From Uranotaenia lowii (taxonomy: Eukaryota; Arthropoda; Insecta; Diptera; Culicidae), in the NCBI RefSeq assembly GCF_029784155.1, contig NC_073692.1, forward strand, positions 68,147,888 to 68,211,887: DNA of 64,000 nt, read 5' to 3'. Below, piece after piece: positions 10,385 to 21,060 of the stretch. The notes below the pieces were generated by a model, which made no database searches, had not been told where the DNA came from, and saw only the letters and a program-made list of their open reading frames with translations. Both the position numbers and the translations under genes were made by a program. Numbering within the stretch: position 1 is the first letter of the stretch; the number at the start of each line of letters is the position of its first letter.

Positions 10385-10568
10385 GAATTCGATTATAGTC
10401 GTTTTAACATCTCCATGTCATTCGTGACTTATATTAACGATACAGTTGGCGGACAGTCATTGAAAAAATTATCCGGTTCAACTTTGATCGATTTTACTCT
10501 TGGGCTCTAACTCACGGATATCGGTTCAGGAAGCAACTGACTTGCCAACTGAGCTATATCACAAGCCC
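10385..10568 (-). mobile_element. tRNA-derived SINE, family 1, copy 1
   Basis: Read on the minus strand it starts GGGCTTGTGATATAGCTCAG, whose TAGCTCAGTTGG part is an RNA polymerase III A box, followed by a degenerate B box (GAGTTAGAGCCC in place of GAGTTCGAGCCC). A body of about 110 bases follows and ends in an A-rich tail. Two relatives lie at 46017-46214 and 54834-55024. Confidence 0.82.
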
Positions 10569-10900
10569 AAATTTAAGCAAGAAAGGTCAAATTGACACTC
10601 AAAGTCTGTTTAGGGAGTTTTTTTCCTGGGCTTTCAGAGTGCGTCCATAAAAATGCAATGATGTAAAATTGAATACTTCAAGAATGCATTGAGGGTCCCC
10701 GAAGAATTTTTTTTATTTTAATGCACCCGAATGAAGTTACAAACTGCCTAACTTCTTATAGTATCATATTGACACTTAAGAGTGGATACGGGTTAATGGC
10801 ATTAGGATTCAAGATAAAGATTATTTCAGTTATTTCATTTATTTCAAATTCACAAAAAATATTGCTTGTCAATTTAAAAAAAATCCTTGATACCTAGATA
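10569..10900. other. Short non-coding interval
   Basis: AT-rich sequence between the SINE and the next inverted-repeat element. I see no gene or structured repeat here. Confidence 0.4.
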
Positions 10901-11761
10901 TGTTACATTAGACTGAGTCGATTTGGGGTCATTTTGGAATTCCTCAAACCCTGGGGTCTAAAAAGCTTCGTTTTGGTACAAAACTCATCCGTGATTTTTT
11001 GCAATATTTTTAAGTAACGTTTTCATGAGTTAATTTGAACTTTTAGGTTTGTATGGGAAAATTGAATATTTTGTACTGAAAAATGAACATCATTTTTATT
11101 TCGTCTGTGGAACCCAGCCAGCTGAAGATTTTTCTGCCAATTTATAAAATTCCATAACAAAGTTTTCCGTTGAACAACTTTGTCGAAGACAATAACTTCG
11201 TATCTTATTAGGAAAAAAAGTTATTAGCTGTTTAACAGGGGTATGTCTTTTCGCATAGATCAACAATAAATTCAATTGACATCACTGCTTGAGCCTCGTG
11301 AAGTGTTGCATGGAAAGTAGTCACACAATACCTTGCTAGGCACCCCGCAGGGATGTCAATTGAATTTATTGTTTATCAGTGCGAAAAGACATACCACTGT
11401 GCAGAGGACGAATGACAGCTACTGTTAAAATCCTCTCTAAATAAATCAAACTAGAATTAGAACATACCACTGTTAAACAGCTAATAACTTTTTTTACCAA
11501 TTTTTTAACCAATTTCATAAATTGGCACAAAAACCTTCAGCCGGCTCGTTTCCACAGACGAAACAAAAGTGATGTTGATTTTTCAGTACAAAATATTTAA
11601 TTTTCCCATACAAACCTTAAAGTTCAAATTTACTCATGTAAATGTTACTTAAAAATTTTGCAAAAAATCATGGATGAGTTTTGGACCAAGACGAAGCTTT
11701 TTAGACCCCAGGGTTTGAGGAATTCCAAAATGACCCCAAATCGACTCAGTCTAATGTTACA
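10901..11761. mobile_element. Fold-back element C with GACTGAGTCGATTTGGGG termini
   Basis: TGT(T/A)ACATTAGACTGAGTCG at the left is mirrored at the right, and the arms match by eye for roughly 350 bases each. The core could be read as TA-flanked at 10911-11751. The right arm is interrupted by about 74 bases bounded by two copies of ACATACCACTGT (about 11389 and 11463), which the left arm lacks. There is no coding capacity. Long-armed MITE-like elements of this kind are common in mosquitoes. Confidence 0.8.
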
Positions 11762-14374
11762 TTTAAAGATAGGGATGCTATCGATTGTTTTCGTTTCAAA
11801 GTTCTGTCAAGGAATAGAAAGGAAGTATACACCCAGGTAAGTACCTTCATACATAGGTATCGTACATACTGAGCTCTCTCTGAAGTTCCCTTTTTCCTTG
11901 ATGTTCCCTTTTTTTTCATACCTTCCCCACATCTGGCGTCTTCATAAAGGTGGAATTTCTGAATATTTACAGTCCCATTATAAAAGAAAACCACCCAAAA
12001 GGATAGCTTCGGTCCTTTTCCCAAAACAATCGAGAAATTCCGTGCCATAAATCTTTTCGGTCCCATGCATCAGTCAGGAAGTCCCAGCCCGAGCCAGGGA
12101 ATACCCCACATGGAGAGGCGCAAAGGAAGTAAAAGGTCACCGATATGATAACTGCATGCAACTTTTCACACCTTAGCGCCTTTATCGCCATCCTGAAGGA
12201 TTCGGGGCATGATGGAAGGAAAATAATACCGTTTGCGTTTCTATGACTGGGAAAACAATTTTCAATTACCATATTTTTGCTTGGAACAAGCTTAAACCTA
12301 TGTATGTTTGGAATAAATTTGGCATGAGCGGGCTAAGTCTACATCTGGGAGTTTTTTTTCTGTTGGGAATCGTGCCACATTTTGGCACATTCCAAAAGAT
12401 AGCACGAGATCCTGGGATTTCAAGGTGTATCCACAGCTTAGTTATGTAAATTGATTTGGTTCTGGAAAAACAAAACTGTATACGTGTTTCTTCGAAGAAT
12501 AATGGTAATGAACGGTGGCCGTCCATCTGGACGGCAGTTGGAAGCCAAAGTTGATTATCTTGGTTAATATGAGTCAAAAATCAAAAATTTATATTTTATT
12601 AAAAGTTTAAAATTTTGAAATTTTTTTTTCAATAATTTTTCCAGGACAAAAGACAAAGGTTTTCTGATAATCACTGTAACTGGATTTTTTTTTTTTTCAA
12701 AACATTTTGACATTGCGTCGACTTGGCATCAACAAGCTACGACAAACTAAATGAGTAATATGAGAGCAGTTGAACGAACATCTGTCACGATCTTAAGCAC
12801 CATCAAGATGAGAAAAATTAAGCCCAAAGTGAAAAACGAGACAAAATATCATCCAAATAATGACAATTGTCGTCAAGATCGTTCCTACCTTAAGTGGGAT
12901 TTCCCTAAACTTTTCTTCAATTTCCATCAATAAGTTTGTGATCTCCAAATTAAAAATGTCTCATCATAATTAAACTTATTTTTTCCGAGAATAGTTAGCA
13001 GATCAGTTCAAATAAACCATTTCTTAAGAAATCAAACAACTTTTAAAAAAATGCCATACTTCCTCTTGAAAAATCATCTCCAAACTAATGCGTGTGGTTT
13101 TCACCTTTCTCCCGTTTCCAATCTTCATCTATTTTCGCGACCTCAACGCTGAAGCTGCCTCAACGCGCTTGGGAGACGATGGATGATGTCGGTCTTGAAT
13201 GGTGATGTTTCCTGGCACTCGGAAACGTTCAATTTTGATGAGATCTTGCCGCATCCAGAAGGGGGCCACCGGCATCAATTTATAAAAATCATGTCGTTAC
13301 CGCTTTTGGTGTGTCCTGGCTTGTGGCGCTCTCTGTCTTGTGTTACGTTGCCTATTTGGGAATATTTAAGTGGGGAAAGGAAACAAAAAACGCTAAATTA
13401 GAATGAGAACGATCCACGTGCTGCAGCATCATTCAAGTCGTTTTTCGTTGATCTGGGAAAACGCTGTTGTTGATGAGCCGATGACAAAATATTGTTCATC
13501 AGTGGAGTAATTTTTCTTCAAATTTTGTAAGTACGCTGGAGAAAGGTCAACAGTTCATGGGAGAAATGATTGAGAACACGTGAAAACTGAGGGGGATGAC
13601 TGAAGAGAAATTAACACCATCAAGTTGGTTCTAGTATCTACTAGAAAAGTAACCGAAAGTTTTTTTTTTCTATTCTGTGTTTGATGACGCAACATAAACG
13701 GTTTTAATCATATGTGAGATAAAAATTAATTAATCACCAGCTAAAAGTACAGCGATGCAAAATGCAGCTGAGCACAACCTATTCATGGTTCTTTTCTAAA
13801 CCTTTCGGAACATAAACTTTACTCGCATAAAAATTTGTGTTTAAACAAAATTTTCCTTACGAATAATTGACAAAATTGTAAAATCATAATTTTGATCATG
13901 ATATGAATGTGGTTCTGAAATATATCAAATGATTGTATAAAATGTGTTAACCTGAGGCCCTTCAAACTCTCCAAATAAAAAGTAGATTCCGCTCGAAAGC
14001 TCAAAACACACAAACAAGATTTAATGAATATGTGATGAAAGTACAGATAACACAAGACAACACAATTAACATTTTTTCAGAGGAGTAAAGAATTAAAGAG
14101 CTATTTCGGAATATTATGGGGGTGTCGATTCCAATGCAATTTTTTATTTTCTATCAGCTCTTGTTTTCTACAAAACTCTTCAGATAGGTAAAAATTCATT
14201 AAATAAATTTTTGCACTTTTTTGGCCAAACTATAGAACATTTCAAAGATTTTTAAAAACAACGGTTTTAAATGATGGAAGCCTTTTTGTAAAATGCTATT
14301 CTCCGCTTGGAACTTTACAAAAAGTGCCAGTCATTTGATAAAAAAAACTTTCACCTTTTTTAGGTGATGGTTCC
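11762..14374. other. Mostly unique non-coding DNA
   Basis: Bases 11900-12560 and 13080-13640 are less AT-rich and do not match other parts of the window, so they may be unique intergenic or intronic sequence. The ORFs here overlap on both strands and show no domain. No splice-bounded exon could be defended. Confidence 0.35.
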
Positions 14375-15927
14375 TTAACCCTTCGTTTCATAAAGTTACA
14401 AATATGCAACAATTAATTAAAACTGTTCTAAACTTCACATTTAGCTAAAAAGTAAATTTTTTTTTCGATGGGAATAATATTTATAATTTCAAGATCACGT
14501 TCAATTAAAAAAAAATATTTTTAATGTTTATAGGAACCAAAAAAACCCACTTGAATCTGAAAAATATGGAATGTGGAAAAAGCCTAATTTTTCAAATTTT
14601 TGGCCTAGTGAAATTCATATTGAGAATTTTTTTTCGACTCAAAAAAAATATTTTCGTATTCCCACTAAAGTAATTTACATAATAAACAAAATTTGAGATT
14701 TTTTTTTTTGTTTTTTCTCTGATATAATGGGTTTTCAATAACTGTTGCAAATATGCAACACCATGCAACGGTAGTACCCTAGGTAGTTATATGGGTTCCA
14801 TAGTGTGTTTTCGAAACTTGCATCGTTAAACAGTGTATCTGTTTCCCGATGACAATGTTTTCGTTATAAATGATTTATTATCATGTTCAGGCCGTATTAA
14901 GAGGGGGGGGGATGAGAAAAATTGCCCCCCCCCCCCTGAATAAAGAGGGCCCCCGAGGTGAAAAAAATAAAAGTTTTGCTCTAAACCGTTATCAAAACTA
15001 GAAAAATATTATAAAAAGTTCAAAATTTATCAAACTTTAAACTAGGACGGGTCCGAATAATTAACTTATTTGGGATTTGTAATTCAGCGTATGTAAAACA
15101 CATTATTTTGATTTTTTTTCCGCGGCCCATTGGTATAACAAATACATATTTTGAATAAAAAAAAATGTCGGATGCCTTCACAACTTGCCAAATAAGCATA
15201 CACCAATTTTCAAAAGTTCTATATTATTCAACGTGATTCAAACTCAAGTACGGGGCTTTATCCAGAGAGTTTAAAAATCTAAAAACAAACAACGAATACG
15301 CTTTTTTATTTTTCCACTTGAAAATTCAGTACTATCTGCCAACATTCGATAACCGAGGTTTGAAGTATTGTTTTGCCTTTTTTCTTCTTAGAGATGAAGG
15401 AATGATTTGATTGAAAATTACAATGCTCATTATTTTTTACTAAAGTATGAGCCGTTTCTTATTATCAATCGACGAAAAATGCTCTTTATTTATACTATTT
15501 AACCTTTTCCTGGAAGCTCCGGAAGTTGATTTTAAATTGAAACTTTTTGTTCTCGAATTTAGTTTTATTTTTATTTCTTTTTTATTCTTAAACTGATTTC
15601 AAGTTTGAATTCTAATTTTAGAATCATGTACCAAATTCTAATGCTCATTCCGAAGAAATCTTTATTGTTCTTTTAATTTTGCCAACAAATGATATTTAAT
15701 AGTTTAATGTAATTTGTAATTGGATCATTCCTTCAAAACTAAATTGAGACTTTGCTCTTCAATATCAAGTTTGTTTATTAAAACTGGCATATAGTTATGG
15801 TATGATTTAAGATTAAGAATCTTTATCAGAACCAATTTAAATACGTTTTCGGAATTGATATGTGTTGATTTGTTCAAGGTTATGTTCAGAAAAGTTGTAT
15901 AGGTAAGAAGCTTTCCATTTTGCCGCC

Positions 15928-16135
15928 GGTCGTGGCCTAGAGGATAGCGTTCCAGCCATCTAAGCCAGAGTCCATGAGATCGAATCCCGATCACGACACA
16001 TATAGTGCTCTTTCCGTGGTCTGGTGGTAAGATGCTAGCCATAAAATCCTTGAAAGATGTACGCCTTAGAGTTAAGTAAATTAGATCTCTTCAAAGAAAC
16101 ATGAAGTTTCACTGAGATCCTATATGTGTGTGTTC
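15928..16135 (+). mobile_element. tRNA-derived SINE, family 2
   Basis: GGTCGTGGCCTAGAGGATAG resembles a tRNA 5' half with A box, and AGATCGAATCCCGATCACGAC a T arm with B box and acceptor strand; the first and last bases of this 71-base head (15928-15998) can pair. A non-tRNA body follows, running into a short TG-rich and T-rich end near 16135. The body excludes a normal tRNA gene. Only one copy is seen. Confidence 0.6.
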
Positions 16136-16224
16136 GTTTTTTTAGCACCTTCAAGCAAACGTAAGAAATAATTTCCTCAGTAGGTGGTATATTATCGCAT
16201 AACTACTCCTAGCTAATTTCTCGA

Positions 16225-16567
16225 GAGTCTTTGTAGTCTAGTGGATAAGCTGGTGCGAGTCTGGTTCCGATGTGCCAGGCTGGGTTCGATTCCCGGTATC
16301 GGCGAGACAACTTTTGGGTTCGAATCCCATAAGAAGCCGACAGGTAAGATGTGTTTCCTCTTATAACTGATTATATGAAGCAGCGGCCAGCTGGCCAGGT
16401 ATATGCACGGATGCCGGAATACCTCTAAGTAACCTGATTGACTCGTTCTTCCAAAATATACCTACATACGAAGCCATGGGGTCGGTTCCAGAATGCATGA
16501 GAGCACATACTTAGGCAGAAACTGCGGTGAATCCGTGCACCCATGGTGGAAAACCAACATACATAAC
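16225..16567 (+). mobile_element. tRNA-derived SINE, family 3, with ACATAC-type tail
   Basis: The head includes TAGTCTAGTGGATAAGC (A box) and GGGTTCGATTCCCGG (a perfect-looking B box and T arm). The body contains CAGCTGGCCAGGTAT, GAAGCCATGG and GGTGAATCCGTGCACCCATG, blocks shared with the larger repeats at 27973-28471 and 59331-59826, and ends in ACATACATAAC. The family therefore has a variable 5' part and a shared 3' part. Confidence 0.7.
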
Positions 16568-16873
16568 TACTCCCAGATAAATTCTTAACTTTCCGGTGTC
16601 CAGAAATCTAGATTTGCGAAGTTCCTGTGCGAAAACTATGATTAGTGCAAAAGAAATTAGGAATAAGCATTTATTTCCAGTTGTCGAGTGTGAAGAAAAA
16701 AAGGTGTAACCGTTTCATGTTGTTGCAAATATGCAACAATTAATATTTTTGCTAAATAACCGAATTATGTGAAAATAATATTTTTTCCTTATTTTTCCCT
16801 TCATGTATTCATCATTGCGCACTATTGAGAATTTTTTCGAGAAAAAATAAAAAATCATGAAATGAAGGGTTAA

Positions 16874-17220
16874 GCCCATTTGGGTCCTTCCTCCACCCCA
16901 TACGCTTCTTTAGAAGTGGGAGGGACATTTTATCCTTTGGATATTTAAATTTAGCATTTATTCTCTTATTATGTACGACTATTTCGTCTTACTCCCGCGT
17001 ATGTCCATCACCGTACAATTTCATATCTGATTTTTTTCAGATCTTCATCACTTTCGTATGATCCTTTTTAAGATTGGTCCTTTTATCAAATAGTCTGTTT
17101 ATGTGTTGTAATATTAGTTTCTTAAAGGTGCTTATATTGATTATTTATTATATATATTGCTTATGTGCTTATATTATTTTCAATCCGTTGTAGAAAAGTG
17201 AATCTAATCTAATCTCTTTT
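16874..17220. other. Non-coding interval upstream of the LINE relic
   Basis: AT-rich sequence without recognised features. The right part, including the repeated AATCTAATCTAATC at 17200-17216, may be the 3' tail of the minus-strand LINE that ends near 17221. Confidence 0.35.
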
Positions 17221-18062
17221 TTAGTGTTGGGCAGTCTGAAGTCTTGTGCTTTTTTGGTATTGTATCAGTGTATGTCGATTCCGTACTGCAAGCCTTCCAT
17301 CAAATAAGATGGTAACATTCCATTTTTCATTTTGTATATAAAAATAAGTTGTTTGAATATCCAGCATTAAAACACTAGGAGTGTATCGATTACAACGTAT
17401 TACTGCTCGCATTATTTTATTTTGTATTCTTTGAGCAATATTGTATCGCAATAGTCGAAGTGTGGCATTATAACAGATTTATCATACATTATTTTTGACC
17501 AAAAAGTCATGTATTGGCTCATTCGGCAGAGTATACCATATTTCACGGCGATTTTCTTAATTTGTATAATCGATATGGGCTATGAAATTAAGATTTTCAT
17601 CGACTTGTATTCCCAAATATTTGACTTGGCGCACTCTTTCGATGGCACAAGCATCAATGAGCAAATCTGGACAAACTCCAATATTCCGATTACCAATAAC
17701 CATTCAGTTGGTTTTGTTTATATTTAGACATAATTTTCCACGTTTCAGAAATTCTGCGATATTTTCCAAATCGGCATTTGCCACTTGAATGACGAGCTCT
17801 AAGTCGTAACCATTCCATTAGGAGACGGAATCATCAGCAAACAGTTTAAGACGACCATGTCGTAGGCAGTTTTTCATATCATTAATATACAATATGAATA
17901 ACAAGGGACCCAGGACGCTTCCTTGTGGGACACCTAGATTATTTTCTCGAAATCTCGAATAAGATGAACCATATTTTGTTCTTTGCATTCGGCTATTTAA
18001 GTAGTTTTTAAACCAATTTAAAGCCGATCCGTTGATACAGGCCCGTGCGAAGGACTTGTCCA
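17221..18062 (-). pseudogene. LINE reverse transcriptase, C-terminal half, decayed
   Basis: On the minus strand the region encodes GVPQGSVLGPLLF and LFADD, the diagnostic RT motifs of LINEs, then after a stop or frameshift the downstream part (MVIGNRN, VKYLGIQVDENL). It ends with a fragment resembling the C-terminal NKIMRAVIRCNRYTPS region. Several stops and shifts break it. Together with 18722-19416 and 20690-21060 it forms one minus-strand gag-EN-RT LINE, probably of the Jockey/CR1 side of the tree; the exact clade is not resolved. Confidence 0.82.
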
Positions 18063-18721
18063 TGGGGGGGGGGGGGGGGGGTTCGATATTCAAATTTCGC
18101 TAGAAATAATAAAAATACCAAAAGTGCATAAAAAATGTGGAAATAGATTTCTACAACCATTTTCCATCACACACATTCAAAACACAAAGTTAGAGATATT
18201 ATGGAAACATATTTTTTTGACAAAATGATATACTTTCCCGAAGACCGCGAGTAATGACTTCTATCAAAAAAGTTATTGTTTTCTTCTTGTAAATTTTTTC
18301 CCAAATTTTGCAAAAAACGAGAATTTTGAAAAACTGTCGAAGAAGATTAAAACTAAATTTAATCTTGGATATTTCTTAAAGCATGTGTGAAATTGTTTGT
18401 TAAATGAAGACTTAAGTTTTCAAGTAAATTCATTAGTTTACTACACACTTTGATCAATTTTACTAAAAACTAATCAGTGTTTAAAGCTCTAATCATCTTA
18501 ATTTACATTTTCTACATTTACTAAGGGTTGATTTAAAAAATTCACTGCAATATTTTGAATTTGAAAATATATTTTATTATAGCTAGAATACTAGAAATAT
18601 CAACTTCCGATAAGAAATTCCCATTTTGAACTTGACAGATTCTTTTCAAAACACATAGTTGATAATTAAATTTAGTGTATACAATAGGGAAAAAAAAATA
18701 TTAAGTAAAATTATCAAGCGC
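18063..18721. other. AT-rich gap within the LINE, starting with a G tract
   Basis: A run of about 18 G at 18064-18081 marks the point where the RT similarity stops. The following 600 bases are AT-rich and non-coding, and stand where the N-terminal half of the RT should be. This is either an insertion with deletion or complete decay. Confidence 0.4.
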
Positions 18722-19416
18722 AGGTCAGCTCCGTTCACATTCGTGAAAACCAAACAAATTCTAGTGCTGCTGGAAGGAGTTGTTCGAGTGTCTTCATTAA
18801 CAATTTGTCTTAATCCGTCGTTAATCCGTTTGCTTCCATAACACGTTTAAGGTCTCTGCACTCTGCTTCGCTATTGTAGTTGATATTGAAGTCTCCACAA
18901 ACAAAGTTATCGATTTCATCTATAACAATTTCACTTAACCAAGTATTTTCCAAGATATCCAGAAAACGAGCTTTGCTTGCACTCGGAGAATGGTATATTC
19001 CGCCGATAACGAATTGTTTTTTTTTCTTTTTTTTATTTTTACTGCCAGACTCCAGTTCATTTCATCAAATGAATTAAGCAAAATTTAAATTTTAAAAATA
19101 CTCTGTACATACATTGTAACTCCTCCGGTATGTCTTGTGTGCGAAAAACAGTTAATCCTAGTGTAATCTATTATATCCAACATTTTTGAGTTCGAGTCTA
19201 TCGTAAGGTGGGTTTCGACCAAAACTATAACGTATAGCTTTAGCTCTTGAGCTCCTAAGCATACCTCGTCAAAATTGTTACTCAATCCACAAACATTAGG
19301 ATACAAAATATCATTATGTGATTGCTCTTTCCCGTAGTCGATGAATTTCCTTGCCTTTGAAACTTTTCGTTTATAAAGCTCACAATTATAACTCCATGCG
19401 GAATGGCAAGTATCTA
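18722..19416 (-). pseudogene. LINE gag C-terminus and AP-type endonuclease, decayed
   Basis: Reading the minus strand from 19416: a gag-like tail (CHSAWSYNCELYKRK, KARKFIDYG), then in the same frame the endonuclease (YPNVCGLSNN, LVETHLTIDS, GGVTMYVQ), then after breaks IGGIYHSPSASKARFLDIL-like and GDFNIN-like blocks and a DLVFTN-like block. The endonuclease nicks target DNA to prime reverse transcription. Gag tail and endonuclease are fused in one frame without the spacer expected between ORF1 and ORF2, so a deletion is likely. Confidence 0.8.
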
Positions 19417-20687
19417 AAGGGTGATACGGTCAAAATTTGGTCAAGGGAAAACGCGTGTAAATCGGTGAAATCGTTTATTTAAAAATCAAATGAAATTTCT
19501 TTTTCAAGTTTAATTAGCATAAAATTCGGGATGAATATTCAGTTAGGCTTCCGCTTTTCCAAATCCGAATTGCCGGGCCTTACGCTTAACCCCTGTCATC
19601 AGATTTTGTACAGCCACCTTGTCCACTTTCTTCGCCGCCGAAAGCCAGTTTGCCTTGAACTGCTGCTCGTCCTTAGCAGTTTTCTTTTTAATCTTCTTTA
19701 TGTTCCACTTGACAATAGCCCAGTATTTCTCAATTGGGCGGAGCTCTGGCGTGTTGGGAGGGTTCTTGTCCTTGGGAATCGCCTGCACGTTGTTGGCGGC
19801 GTACCACTCCATGGCCTTTTTACCGTAATGGCAAGATGCCAAATCCGGCCAAAACAGTACGGAACAACCGTGTTTCTTCAGGATAGGCAGCAGACGTTTA
19901 TTCAAATAATCTTTCACGTAAATTTCTTGGTTGACAGTCCCGGAAGCTACAGAATATCTTGCCAAACCAGATATTTCTCCGCGAACTTTGACAGTTTCAT
20001 GTGATTGAAAATATTTGCTACCCTTCCTTCTGCCGTATAAAACTCCTGTCCCAGAAGCTGCCCGTAGTCGGCTTTGACGTAGGTTTCGTCGTCCATTACC
20101 ATGCAGTCAAACTTCGTCAGCATCGTCGTGTACAGCCTCCGGAATCGCACTTTGGCCGTCGTATTTTGTTTATCATCGCAATTTGGAGTCACTACCTTCT
20201 TGTAAGTAGATAGTCCGGCTCGTTTTTCTGGCTCGATGCACGGTTGTAGACGATAAACCCAGCTTATTTGTGGCATCTCGGAGAGAGAGGTTAGGATTTC
20301 GCTTTAAACTACCGGCAACTCTCTTTGTCATCTCAGGGGCTTCCGGTTTTCGATTTCCTCCCGATCCAGACTTCTTGGCTGTCGACAAACGTTCCCCAAA
20401 CACTTTAATTACATTTGCAACGGTTGATTTGGCAACTTTTAGCGATTTTGCCAGCTTTGCTTGCGAGTAGCTCGGATTTTCGCGATGCGCGAGAAAAATT
20501 TTGATACGCTGCTCTTCTTTCTTGGAAGGCATTTTGACAACTGAAGAGCGAATTCCAAAATCAAAATAGGAGCAACATTCTACACACATACACACCAGCA
20601 AAATGAAGGGTGTTCAGGTTTTTAAAATGCAAAATTGAAAGAAATACGTTAAGTTGAAATTGACCAAATTTGGACCGTATCACCCTT
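19417..20687 (-). mobile_element. Mariner-like (DD37E) element 1, inserted in the LINE gag region
   Basis: AAGGGTGATACGGTCAAA at the left and its reverse complement (allowing small changes) at the right are flanked by TA (19415-19416 and 20688-20689). The element is 1,271 bp, a normal full length for the group. Removing it with one TA joins the two parts of the LINE gag reading frame, so it inserted into an already present LINE. Confidence 0.92.
19543..20532 (-). pseudogene. DD37E mariner-like transposase 1, two disruptions
   Basis: The start ATG is at 20532-20530 (MPSKKEEQ), followed by an N-terminal helix-turn-helix domain (YSQAKLAKSLKVAKSTV). The frame shifts near 20230, in the linker, and again near 19955, where a stretch present in the other copies is lost. 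Acidic residues expected in the catalytic core are present: D in VMDDETYVKAD, D in FWPDLASCHY, and E in RPIEKYW. By count 37 residues separate the last two, the spacing that defines the ITmD37E group found in mosquitoes. The protein would cut and paste the element; this copy cannot make it intact. Confidence 0.9.
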
Positions 20688-20689
20688 TA

Positions 20690-21060
20690 ATTGTTCCATT
20701 ATGCCTACATTCGTTGTGCGATTGTAGTTAACACAATTTACGCACTTTTCGAACTAAGCAGAGATCTTTAGAGTATTCTGCTTTGTGACCATATTTCCAT
20801 CATCTATAACACCTCAAAACACTAATATCTTCGTAAATTTTGCAACGTTCCCATCCAATATTAGCTTTACCGCGTTTTATTTTAGTAGTAAACGTATCAG
20901 AATCAACTTTGATTGTTGCCATCATCGGATTATGAGACCATTTCTTATTTTTTCCAATGTTGACTACTGTTATGACAGAGTTGGGCAAACCATTTTGTTT
21001 TTTAAATAATTGAACAAAATCTTGTTCCTCAAAGTTTTCTTGTTCTTCAAATACTACAAC
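20690..21060 (-). pseudogene. LINE ORF1 (gag-like nucleocapsid) fragment
   Basis: On the minus strand the frame runs through LFKKQNGLPNSV, KVNIGWERC-like and SVLRCYR, then a zinc-knuckle-like stretch (W.YGHKAE, CL) with substitutions, up to the mariner insertion. This is the C-terminal RNA-binding part of a LINE gag protein. The upstream part fades out near 21060. It is continuous in order and strand with 18722-19416. Confidence 0.72.

Larger units (their letters stand above)
14379..16869. mobile_element. TTAA-flanked element with CCCTTC(G/A)TTTCAT ends
   Basis: TTAA at 14375-14378 and 16870-16873 flank a segment starting CCCTTCGTTTCAT and ending ATGAAATGAAGGG, a 13-bp inverted repeat with one mismatch. 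TTAA target duplication and CCC-starting ends are hallmarks of piggyBac-type elements. GTTGCAAATATGCAAC or close variants occur near both ends and at 14744. No transposase is present; two SINEs inserted inside account for part of the length. Confidence 0.6.

Noticed and set aside
16225..16310. Genuine tRNA gene
   Set aside because: Good A and B boxes, but a long non-tRNA body with a repeat tail follows, and the body recurs elsewhere. The same holds for 15928, 46214 and 54834.
18064..18081. G tract as a regulatory quadruplex
   Set aside because: A single homopolymer run at the edge of a decayed LINE; length is uncertain and there is no gene nearby.
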